DNA from: Clostridia bacterium
GTDB lineage: Bacteria; Bacillota; Clostridia; Lachnospirales; Bianqueaceae
DNA length: 14,116 nt
Assembly: GCA_900764045.1 (NCBI GenBank)
Contig: CAAFMN010000030.1
Span: forward strand, 1 to 14,116
Direction of reading: 5' to 3'
In this document: one piece after another, positions 1 to 6,266 of the stretch
Layout of the letters: every line of letters starts with the position of its first letter
Position numbering within the stretch: position 1 is the stretch's first letter
The notes under the pieces: generated by a model
Database searches by the model: none
What the model saw: only the letters and a program-made list of their open reading frames with translations
What the model was told of the DNA's origin: nothing
Made by a program: the position numbers and the translations under genes

Positions 1-28
1 CTTTGTTTTCGGTCAAAAAAAGAAGGGA

Positions 29-337
29 CTAAGCCAGAATGCCTTGGTTTTCAAGGTCTTTCTGATTTAGTCCTATTATCGCACAATAATCCTTAACAAT
101 CAATGTTCCGACATTGCCTGCTTCAACTTCTTTTATCAAAGACTGAAAGCCTGGGCGATTGAAATTTACACCCGAAAAACCATCGTCAGTAAAATGGCGG
201 ATGTTCTCAAAGCCATTTCTACGGGCATAATCTTCGAGGTATTTTTTCTGATTGGTAATGGAATTACTCTCGCCATTCAGGTCATCATCTCTTGATAATC
301 TCTCATAAAGTGCTGTAATCTTTGAAGTCCTTGACAT
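29..337 (-). pseudogene. Truncated large serine recombinase (Tn4451/TnpX-type), N-terminal fragment
   Basis: The first ~83 codons match the resolvase catalytic domain of large serine recombinases that excise and insert Tn4451-like elements and clostridial conjugative elements. Visible hallmarks are the YERLSRDD motif with the presumed nucleophile Ser15, and the DDGFSGVNFNRPGF segment at about residues 51-64. The protein should run to roughly 500 residues or more with SRxGR motifs, a recombinase domain, a zinc ribbon and a coiled coil. Instead, homology stops right after the IVKD stretch near residue 83, where the SRxGR motif should follow, and an unrelated tail of about 19 residues leads to a stop. 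The start is well supported by an AGGAGG-type ribosome binding site at 346-352. The fragment cannot be an active recombinase because most catalytic arginines and all DNA-binding domains are missing. Function is known for the family; the truncation is seen directly. Confidence 0.85.
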
Positions 338-370
338 TCTCTTAACCTCCTTCCTTATGTATTTTCAATT

Positions 371-395
371 TAGGACAGTTAATTTTATCGTCCTA
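371..395. repeat. Small inverted repeat upstream of recombinase fragment
   Basis: TAGGAC at 371-376 and GTCCTA at 390-395 form a 6-bp inverted repeat with a 13-bp spacer. It lies between the recombinase start and the point where the neighbouring DUF4405-like fragment begins. Large serine recombinases often act on imperfect palindromes near their own gene, so this could be part of an element end or an operator. The repeat is short and could be chance. Confidence 0.3.
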
Positions 396-406
396 TTAAA
401 GTATAG

Positions 407-649
407 CCCTCCAAGGCAAGAAGCACCGTACTTTCCCTTGCCTGTGCAGTCATTGCGGCTTACGGCATCTATGTATTTATCAGCCGTGATTTCGCCTCGT
501 ATCTGTTTTTGAAAAGCGAGTTTGTATTTCTGGATTACAGCGAATCCAAACTGTTATTCTATTGGGACTACCTGACGCTGATGGGCCTGTGGATCTTGAT
601 CGCTCATTACGGTTCCCGACGATTGATCCGAAAAAAGGGAAAGGGCTGA
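407..649 (+). pseudogene. C-terminal fragment of a DUF4405-like membrane protein
   Basis: An open frame without any start codon runs from just after a TAG at 404-406 to a TGA at 647-649. It reads about 80 residues, containing AAYGIYVFISRDFASYLFLK, then FVFLDYSESKLLFYWDYLT, then a hydrophobic segment and a basic tail (RRLIRKKGKG). This pattern resembles the last two transmembrane segments of DUF4405-type proteins, small multi-helix membrane proteins thought to be heme- or flavin-associated electron carriers. The N-terminal helices and start codon are absent. The likely break, at about 395-425, coincides with the recombinase upstream region, so insertion or deletion by a mobile element is a plausible cause. 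The stop is five bases before the next gene's ATG, suggesting the two were once co-transcribed. Family assignment is from memory of the sequence pattern. Confidence 0.65.
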
Positions 650-654
650 ATAAG

Positions 655-1222
655 ATGGAATACACAAAACTTGGGAAAACCGACATTGAAGTCTCCAAAA
701 TCTGTCTGGGCTGCATGAGCTTCGGCAAGGCCGCGACTTGAGGCCATGGAAACCCAATATAACCTGCTATACCGCGAAGATGAACGGGAGCTGATCCCCA
801 TTTGCCGCCAGATGGATGTCTCTCTGATGCCGTACAGTCCGCTGGCCGCCGGACATCTGACTCGTCCCACCTGGAACACGGATACGCTTCGCAGCCATAC
901 AGACCGAGTCGCTATGGGAAAATATGATCGTACGGAAGAACAGGATATGCAGATCGTTGCCCGCGTTCATACGCTGGCCGAGAAATCCGGCGTAAAAATG
1001 TCCGAAATCGCTCTTGCATGGCACTGGGCCAAGGGTGTAGCTTCCCCCATTATCGGAGCCACACGGGCCGGATATCTGGATGACACCGCAGCCGCACTCA
1101 CAGTCCGGCTTACGGATAAGGATATCGCCTACCTGGAGGAGCCATATTGTCCGTACCGCATCGTCGGCGCGATCGACCACAATCCTGCCGACGGCGTTAT
1201 ACTTCTTGATGAAAAAAAGTAA
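655..1222 (+). pseudogene. Aldo/keto reductase with large internal deletion
   Basis: This is the remains of an NAD(P)H-dependent aldo/keto reductase, a TIM-barrel enzyme normally about 310-330 residues long. The N-terminus from ATG 655 reads MEYTKLGKTDIEVSKICLGC followed by MSFGKA, the standard first strand, and hits TGA at 739-741 after 28 codons. Homology resumes in another frame around 746 with METQYNLLYREDERELIPIC, continues through MPYSPLAAG and SPIIGATRAG, and ends at the usual C-terminus near 1222. About 130-150 residues between them are missing, including the catalytic Asp/Tyr/Lys/His part of the barrel. The junction lies within about 728-746 and is flanked by two GGCC-containing stretches (AAGGCC, GAGGCC), so deletion across a short repeat is possible. 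The 158-codon downstream frame could be annotated as a gene but cannot form a complete barrel. It is followed by a terminator. Confidence 0.9.
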
Positions 1223-1230
1223 TCTGTTTC

Positions 1231-1268
1231 AAATCCGCCGCGCCGTCATTGTGGCAGCGGATTTTTTG
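1231..1268 (+). terminator. Rho-independent terminator after aldo/keto reductase remnant
   Basis: AAATCCGC at 1231-1238 pairs with GCGGATTT at 1257-1264, with an inner GCC/GGC pairing possible, and a T run follows to 1267. It begins nine bases after the reductase stop and separates the broken-gene region from the next operon. Confidence 0.8.
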
Positions 1269-1306
1269 TTGAACCTGAACTTTTTCTGAATAACTCCGGA
1301 TGGGAC

Positions 1307-1349
1307 TGGACAGCCTCCGCTATCTGTGTTATACTAAAACTAGTATAAT
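1307..1349 (+). promoter_or_regulatory. SigmaA-type promoter with overlapping palindromic operator
   Basis: A -35 box TGGACA (1307-1312) and a -10 box TATACT (1330-1335) are separated by 17 bp. A second -10-like TATAAT lies at 1344-1349. The -10 region sits in a perfect inverted repeat, TTATACTA (1329-1336) and TAGTATAA (1341-1348), with a 4-base spacer. Such a palindrome over the -10 and predicted start site is the usual arrangement for repression by a dimeric regulator. The regulator is not identifiable here. Confidence 0.65.
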
Positions 1350-1373
1350 AGACATATAGCGAGGTGGATTCTT

Positions 1374-2930
1374 CTGAAAAAAATCGTCATTATTGGTGCG
1401 GGACCGGCCGGACTCACGGCCGCATTGGAATTTTTACGCAAGGCTCCGGAAGAATATGAGGTCACCATCTTAGAGGAAAGCGGGGAGATTGGGGGAATCT
1501 CCCGAACGGTGCAGCATCATGGCAACCGTATGGATATCGGCGGTCACCGTTTCTTTTCCAAGGATGACCGAGTCATGCAATGGTGGGCAGATCTGATGCC
1601 CCTGCAGGGCTCTCCCAGCCTGGATGACAAGCTTCTGCACAGAGAGTCCCCCATTGTCGCCGGCGGTCCGGATCCGGAACACGCCGACCGGGTTATGCTG
1701 ATCCGCAACCGGGTATCCCGTATTTATTATCTGAATAAATTCTTTGATTATCCTGTCAGCCTAAAATGGCAGACACTGCGCAATATGGGAATCTGGCGCA
1801 CACTCAAGGTGGGCTTCAGTTATTTGAAGTCCCTGATTGTCAAAAAGCCGGAAAATTCTCTGGAAAACTTCTATATTAACCGCTTCGGCAAGACCCTTTA
1901 CAGTATGTTCTTTGAAGATTACACGGCCAAGGTTTGGGGACGCCACCCGCGGGATATCTCTGCCGATTGGGGTTCTCAGCGCGTCAAGGGCCTCTCCGTC
2001 ATCGCCATGCTGAAGGACATGTTCTCTAAAGCTTTCGGCAAACAGGAGGGCAAACAGGTAGAGACTTCACTGATCGAGCAATTCTGGTACCCCAAATACG
2101 GTCCCGGCCAGCTCTGGGAGACTGCCGCGCAGGAAGCAATCGATCGTGGCGCCCAGCTGCTTCGGCACCACCGCGTAACCCGGATTCACTGTGAGTCCGG
2201 CCGGATTGTTTCCGTAGACTGCGAGACGCCGGACGGCACCCGGACAATCTCCGGAGATATCTTTTTCTCTTCCATGCCCCTCAAGGATCTCGTCGCCGGG
2301 ATGGATTCTACGGTTCCGGAAGATGTAAGCCAGATTGCCGCCGGGCTTCCCTACCGTGATTTTGTCACCGTGGGCCTGCTTGTCAATCGACTAAATCTGA
2401 AGAATGAGACTTCGATCCCCACGCTCGGCCAGATCGTACCCGACTGCTGGATCTATGTACAGGAGACAAATGTAAAGCTCGGCCGAATCCAGATTTTTAA
2501 CAACTGGTCTCCCTATATGGTAGAAGATCCGGAGCATACTGTATGGATCGGCCTGGAGTACTTCTGCAACGAAGGCGACTCCTTCTGGAATCTGGACGAA
2601 GAGGCCTGCACACATCAGGCAGTGGAGGAACTTATCCAAATGGGCGTGCTGGACCGCAACGCCCCTGTTCTGGATTCTCACCGTGAAAAGGTCAAGAAAG
2701 CCTACCCCGCCTATTTTGATACCTATGCGCAGATTGACCGTCTGACTGAATATCTCAACACCTACGAGAATCTGTTCTGCATCGGCCGCAACGGACAACA
2801 CCGCTATAACAATATGGATCATTCTATGCTGAGCGCTATGGAAGCCGCTAAATGCGTCATGACAAACAGCTCTGACAAGACTCCTGTGTGGAATGTCAAT
2901 ACAGAAAAGGCGTATCATGAATCTAAATAA
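1374..2930 (+). CDS. FAD-dependent NAD(P)-binding oxidoreductase, UDP-galactopyranose-mutase/HemY-like
   Basis: A 518-residue flavoprotein of the amine-oxidase/protoporphyrinogen-oxidase-like superfamily often found next to glycosyltransferases. From CTG 1374 the N-terminus contains the Rossmann motif G8-A-G10-P-A-G13, followed by the acidic end of strand 2 (TILEE), GGISRTV and DIGGHRFFS, all FAD-binding signatures. The INRFGKTLYSMFFEDYTAKV stretch and the following SADWGSQRVKG are typical of this subfamily, and the C-terminal FCIGRNGQHRYNNMDHS block is its second FAD contact. The next ATG-class start, TTG 1425, would remove the nucleotide-binding motif, so I chose CTG: it has GAGGTGG at 1361-1367 at ideal spacing and no ATG, GTG or TTG lies in frame between. 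ATT 1368 is a less likely alternative. It overlaps the next gene and heads a four-gene operon. Substrate unknown; a sugar- or lipid-modifying reaction is inferred. Confidence 0.85.
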   Translation: MKKIVIIGAGPAGLTAALEFLRKAPEEYEVTILEESGEIGGISRTVQHHGNRMDIGGHRFFSKDDRVMQWWADLMPLQGSPSLDDKLLHRESPIVAGGPDPEHADRVMLIRNRVSRIYYLNKFFDYPVSLKWQTLRNMGIWRTLKVGFSYLKSLIVKKPENSLENFYINRFGKTLYSMFFEDYTAKVWGRHPRDISADWGSQRVKGLSVIAMLKDMFSKAFGKQEGKQVETSLIEQFWYPKYGPGQLWETAAQEAIDRGAQLLRHHRVTRIHCESGRIVSVDCETPDGTRTISGDIFFSSMPLKDLVAGMDSTVPEDVSQIAAGLPYRDFVTVGLLVNRLNLKNETSIPTLGQIVPDCWIYVQETNVKLGRIQIFNNWSPYMVEDPEHTVWIGLEYFCNEGDSFWNLDEEACTHQAVEELIQMGVLDRNAPVLDSHREKVKKAYPAYFDTYAQIDRLTEYLNTYENLFCIGRNGQHRYNNMDHSMLSAMEAAKCVMTNSSDKTPVWNVNTEKAYHESK

Positions 2931-4362
2931 ACATCTGCCTTGGATCGGTTTATTCCCGCTGATGCTGTTGGGCTGGCTGCTGATCGTTCTGGACAAGGTA
3001 TCCATTCCCTTCCTTGCCGTTCTTGGCCTGTCCATCCTGACTCTATGGCTCTGTTCCCTTTTAGGCCGCGGCATCACGGAGGAAACGCAATGGATTCTTC
3101 TGATCCTGGCCGCGGGCTTTCTTCTGAAGCTGCTCTATGTCCTATACACCGGTGTCGGAACCCGACAGCATGATGTTCACAGCTTTACAGACTCCACAAA
3201 CGGACACGCCGGATATATCCGTTATCTTATGGAGAACGGGCATCTGCCGGATTTTGACCCCAGGGAGCAGTTTCAATTTTATCATCCTCCGCTGCATCAT
3301 ATTCTATCAGCTCTCTGGATGAAGTTCAATCTTCTTCTGGGCAACGGCAGTTGGGAAAACCTTCAGCTCCTGCCCCTCTTCTATACTTCTGCCTGTATGA
3401 TCCTGATGGAACGTCTGCTCCGGGAGCTTCGCTTCTCCGGCCGTCCCTTATGCCTGGCACTTACCGTATTCTGTTTTCATCCGTATTTTATCTTCTTATC
3501 CGGAAGTGTCAACAATGACGCTCTAGCCATTCTTTTTATGCTGCTGGCCATGCTGTATACGCTCCGCTGGAGTCATAAACCCTGTATGCGCAATATTATT
3601 TTTCTGGCGCTGGCCATTGGTCTTGGAATGTCCTCCAAGCTCTCGGTTGCCTATATGGCTCCGGCAACCGCATTGGTCTTCTTATGGAAGCTCCTGCATA
3701 CCCGTGGCTGGATCCGTTCTCTGCTCCCGCAGTTTATCGTATTCGCTCTGATCTGCCTTCCACTCGGATTATGGTGGTATATTCGCTGTTATGTTCTCTT
3801 TGGTCTGCCTTTTGGCTATGTACCCACACTCTCGACAGATAGTTCCCAATACCTGGGCACATCTTACACAGCCCTACAGCGTCTGTTTGACCTGTCGGCT
3901 GAGCAGTTCCAATATCTATATATCTCTTATGGGAAAGAAGGCGCGACTTATCTGGAACACAATATTCTTCTGGCCCTTCTCAAGTCCTCTGTCTTTGAAG
4001 AACAGACCCTGACCCGATATAACGAGCTGATTCAACCGGTTTCCGCGCTGCTTTTCTGTGCCAATCTAGGACTGGCCGCAGCCTCGCTGTACGGGATGTA
4101 CCAGAACGCCAAACGCCTGAATACCGAGGAAAACCTGACGTTGTATGTCACTTACGGCCTGGCACTGATCTCCTTTATCATCTTCTGCTTCCGCTATCCG
4201 CATGTTTGTACCCAGAGCTACCGCTATGCCGTCCCTACGCTTTTTGTCGGGATCCCGGCCCTGGCGGCTCTCCGAGAACGAGGCAGCAGTCCTCGCCTGA
4301 CGGGTATCACCATTCTGTTCTGCGTCTCATCGACCGCCCAGTTTTTACTACTGGGGATATAA
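2917..4362 (+). CDS. GT-C family polytopic membrane glycosyltransferase
   Basis: A 481-residue membrane protein with about ten or more hydrophobic segments, resembling ArnT/PMT-type (GT39-like) glycosyltransferases, which transfer a sugar from a polyprenyl-phosphate donor on the outer face of the membrane. After the first helices a loop contains TRQHDVHSF (acidic residue D86, in the position of the GT-C loop-1 acid), then GHAGYIRYLMENGHLPDFDP and QFYHPPLHH (H123-H128), which are diagnostic of the family. Later helices contain SGSVNNDALAILF. ATG 2917 overlaps the end of the oxidoreductase gene and has AAAAGG at 2905-2910; an upstream in-frame ATG at 2893 would add eight residues (MSIQKRRI) and cannot be excluded. 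The overlap implies translational coupling. The acceptor is unknown; envelope glycan, glycolipid or protein are all possible. Confidence 0.85.
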   Translation: MNLNKHLPWIGLFPLMLLGWLLIVLDKVSIPFLAVLGLSILTLWLCSLLGRGITEETQWILLILAAGFLLKLLYVLYTGVGTRQHDVHSFTDSTNGHAGYIRYLMENGHLPDFDPREQFQFYHPPLHHILSALWMKFNLLLGNGSWENLQLLPLFYTSACMILMERLLRELRFSGRPLCLALTVFCFHPYFIFLSGSVNNDALAILFMLLAMLYTLRWSHKPCMRNIIFLALAIGLGMSSKLSVAYMAPATALVFLWKLLHTRGWIRSLLPQFIVFALICLPLGLWWYIRCYVLFGLPFGYVPTLSTDSSQYLGTSYTALQRLFDLSAEQFQYLYISYGKEGATYLEHNILLALLKSSVFEEQTLTRYNELIQPVSALLFCANLGLAAASLYGMYQNAKRLNTEENLTLYVTYGLALISFIIFCFRYPHVCTQSYRYAVPTLFVGIPALAALRERGSSPRLTGITILFCVSSTAQFLLLGI

Positions 4363-4386
4363 CATCTTAAAGGAGGATTTTATTGT

Positions 4387-5418
4387 ATGAAAAATCTGCA
4401 ACCCATTCTGGACCGTGCCCAGCAGGTCCTTAAAACCCATCAGTTGGATCATCCCGGTGAATATGCCCGCTGGATCTGGCAAAACCCGGAAGGGACGCGG
4501 CAGCTGGGGCTCAATGAATACGGCTGCGCCGATGCAGCCAATATCCTGTATATGCTCGGCGCTTTTCCTGCCGATGCAGCGGAACGCGCTTCCTGGGTAC
4601 AGACCCTGCAGAATCTGCAGCATCCGGATACCGGACTGTTTGTAGAGGCGACCCACCATACCTTTCACACAACCGCGCATTGCATCGCCGCGCTGGAACT
4701 GTTTGAGGCCAGAGCCGCACATCCTCTGAAAGCGATGCAGCCGTACCTGGAAAAGCCGAATCTGTACCGTCTTCTTGATGAACTGCCCTGGGCCGAGAGT
4801 CCCTGGACTGCCTCCCACCAGGGCGCCGGCATCTATGCCGCACTTGTCCTGCAGGGGGAAGCCGATCTCACATGGCAAGGCTGGTATTTTGACTGGCTGT
4901 ATGAGAATGCCGATCCTGCTACCGGATTTTGGCGCAAGGGCTATGTCATCCCCACACATCAGGGCGATTCCTTCTCCGGGATTTTAAAAGAAGCGACCGT
5001 TTTTCCGCATCTCGCCTCTTCTTTTCATTATCTGTTCAATCATGAATATGCGCATCGTCCGCTCCGGTACCCGGAAAAGACGATCGACACCTGTCTGGAC
5101 ATCTATCGCGGCCATCGTTGGCCAACCCTGGGACATGCCGTTTCTTTTGCCGAAATCGACTGGGTGTACTGTCTGAATCGTGCGCTGCGGCAAAGCGGTT
5201 ATCGTTTTGCTGACTGCAAATCCGCTCTGCATGATTTTGCTGAAGAATATATAGAATATCTGGAAGGTCTGGATCCTGCCACACATGATGGTTTCAACGA
5301 TCTGCACACGCTCTTTGGATGTATCTGCGCCTTAAGCGAATTGCAGGCCGCCCTGCCCGGCGAACTATCCAGTGACAAACCGTTAAAGCTGGTCCTTGAC
5401 CGCCGTCCGTTTATTTGA
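4387..5418 (+). CDS. Alpha/alpha-toroid-like protein of unknown function
   Basis: A soluble 343-residue protein with no signal peptide or membrane segment. The sequence is almost entirely helical in character and has spaced aromatic/Gly turns: LQNLQHPDTGLF (74-85), NADPATGFW (174-182) and GLDPATHDGFNDLH (294-307). These resemble the QW-type repeats of prenyltransferase/squalene-cyclase toroids and of some glycan-processing alpha-toroids. A His-rich conserved-looking patch, HHTFHTTAHCIAAL (90-103), could bind metal or substrate. The squalene-cyclase DxDD motif is absent, so terpene cyclisation is not supported. The start has a strong AGGAGG at 4372-4377. It lies 24 bp after the glycosyltransferase gene and overlaps the following RBS region. 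I recall similar conserved proteins of unknown function in Lachnospiraceae. A link to the lipid-linked or glycan substrate of the two upstream genes is inference. Confidence 0.75.
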   Translation: MKNLQPILDRAQQVLKTHQLDHPGEYARWIWQNPEGTRQLGLNEYGCADAANILYMLGAFPADAAERASWVQTLQNLQHPDTGLFVEATHHTFHTTAHCIAALELFEARAAHPLKAMQPYLEKPNLYRLLDELPWAESPWTASHQGAGIYAALVLQGEADLTWQGWYFDWLYENADPATGFWRKGYVIPTHQGDSFSGILKEATVFPHLASSFHYLFNHEYAHRPLRYPEKTIDTCLDIYRGHRWPTLGHAVSFAEIDWVYCLNRALRQSGYRFADCKSALHDFAEEYIEYLEGLDPATHDGFNDLHTLFGCICALSELQAALPGELSSDKPLKLVLDRRPFI

Positions 5419-5435
5419 GAGGAAGTAACAGACCC

Positions 5436-5852
5436 GTGAATCTTTTCGATCGTTTCCGCGCGTATCTGCAGCGTTTTATGTCCGGCCGCTATGGCACCCT
5501 GGACTCGCTGAATCTGACATTGATGTTCTTATACCTACTATTTGCTTTTATACAGCTCTTTGCCCGTTCCGCTGTTCTCTATGTCCTTGCAATGCTTCCT
5601 CTGCTCGCGTTTTTGTTCCGGATGCTGTCCCGGAATCTCGCGGCGAGGCAGCGGGATAACGAAAAATTTCTGGAGCTCAGCACGCCGGTACGCAAAATTC
5701 TGCGCAAATATTCCCGGCGGCTGCGCGACCGCAAGATCTACCGCTACTATTCCTGTCCCTCCTGTCATCACGAGCTTCGCGTACCCAAGGGACGCGGCAA
5801 GATTCAGATTACCTGTCCGCATTGCCATCATCAGTTTGAAGCAAAATCGTAA
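5436..5852 (+). CDS. Small membrane protein with C-terminal zinc ribbon
   Basis: A 138-residue protein starting at GTG 5436. The order is an amphipathic N-terminus with the SGRYGTLDSLN signature, two hydrophobic segments (about residues 26-66), a basic helix rich in Arg/Lys, and a C-terminal zinc ribbon with CPSC (C107, C110) and CPHC (C127, C130) separated by a short basic loop (VPKGRGK). The N-terminal and zinc-ribbon pattern matches a conserved hypothetical family I recognise from Lachnospiraceae; its function is not known. GTG is preferred because AGAGGAAG (5418-5425) lies ten bases upstream; a TTG at 5415 overlapping the preceding stop has no ribosome binding site of its own. It ends the four-gene operon. 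The ribbon probably faces the cytoplasm and may bind nucleic acid or protein, which is inference only. Confidence 0.8.
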   Translation: MNLFDRFRAYLQRFMSGRYGTLDSLNLTLMFLYLLFAFIQLFARSAVLYVLAMLPLLAFLFRMLSRNLAARQRDNEKFLELSTPVRKILRKYSRRLRDRKIYRYYSCPSCHHELRVPKGRGKIQITCPHCHHQFEAKS

Positions 5853-5938
5853 TCATGACTACCGGCTAAGCCGGTAGTTTGCTCTGCGGCTATAAGCCGC
5901 TGTTACTGGCTGGACTGAAAGTCCACTGAATCAATCTG

Positions 5939-5988
5939 CCAACCGCAAGCGGACTCTTAGCTACCGCTAAGGCGGTTGGTTTTTTTTG
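5939..5988 (+). terminator. Strong intrinsic terminator for the four-gene operon
   Basis: CCAACCGC (5939-5946) pairs with GCGGTTGG (5972-5979), an inner AGCGG/CCGCT stem adds to it, and eight T residues follow. It is correctly oriented to end plus-strand transcripts from the oxidoreductase/glycosyltransferase operon, although it appears to lie inside the IS200-derived element. Confidence 0.75.
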
Positions 5989-6161
5989 CTTGTCTTTATT
6001 GGCTCACCCGTAAATCGATATTTTAGATTTGCGTGTTTATCGAATATCATCAAACTACTTTTTCCTTTTAGATCCCCCATAAAACTTGATACACTTATCT
6101 TTGTCCTATATCCGCTTTTATCTTCCTTTTTACTCATCGGCAAAAGCCTTTTTGGAACCAC
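5967..6161 (-). pseudogene. Remnant of IS200 transposase tnpA
   Basis: A 64-codon frame contains SVSSFMGDLKGKSSLMIFDK followed by HANLKYRF, matching the conserved segment of IS200-type TnpA that normally reads FMGYLKGKSSLMIFDxHANL and then K-Y-x-Y-G. The N-terminal HUH motif and the catalytic tyrosine region (following W-x-x-G-Y-Y) are both missing; a short N-terminal stub (MSKKEDK) and an unrelated tail (TGEPIKTSKKNQPP) flank the conserved block. The fragment is therefore catalytically dead. The ATG at about 6135-6137 is likely the original tnpA start. Confidence 0.75.
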
Positions 6162-6191
6162 CTGCTTAGCAGGTGGTTTTCCTTATACCAA

Positions 6192-6235
6192 AAAAGTATC
6201 CGAAGGGACCGTTTTTCTCCCCTTCGGATACTTTT
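6192..6235 (-). terminator. Bidirectional terminator after the ABC importer operon
   Basis: A perfect 16-bp stem, AAAAGTATCCGAAGGG (6192-6207) with CCCTTCGGATACTTTT (6220-6235), with T runs on both sides. It lies about 30 bases past the LplC-type permease stop and can also stop plus-strand read-through. Confidence 0.9.
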
Positions 6236-6266
6236 CTTTTTACTGTTTCACTTTTCCGTCCAGACA

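Larger units (their letters stand above)
5853..6182 (-). mobile_element. Internally deleted IS200/IS605-family element (MITE-like remnant)
   Basis: The region between two convergent operons is bounded by two subterminal hairpins: ACTACCGGC/GCCGGTAGT with loop TAA (5858-5878) and AACCACCTGC/GCAGGTGGTT with loop TTA (6156-6178). Such hairpins near each end are what the single-strand IS200/IS605 transposases recognise. Between them on the minus strand is a piece of the Y1 transposase TnpA (see 5967-6161). Further hairpins lie at 5886-5900 (GCGGCT/AGCCGC), 5911-5925 (TGGACT/AGTCCA) and 5939-5979. A complete tnpA is about 450 bp, so the element has lost most of its gene while keeping both ends, the usual structure of an element mobilised in trans. 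Exact boundaries are uncertain because IS200 elements make no target duplication. Confidence 0.7.

Noticed and set aside
746..1222. 158-residue stand-alone aldo/keto reductase gene
   Set aside because: It is only the C-terminal half of the barrel and the matching N-terminus lies just upstream in another frame, so it is treated as part of one pseudogene.
2391..3077. 228-codon minus-strand frame spanning the oxidoreductase/glycosyltransferase junction
   Set aside because: It spans two well-supported genes on the other strand and shows no domain or start signal.
4348..4959. 203-codon minus-strand frame opposite the toroid-like gene
   Set aside because: Shadow of the plus-strand gene, which has a strong ribosome binding site and fits the operon.
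5858..5979. Series of hairpins as a possible CRISPR array or riboswitch
   Set aside because: The stems differ in sequence and there are no repeated units with unique spacers; they are better explained as an IS200-type end plus a terminator, and the location is downstream, not upstream, of a gene.
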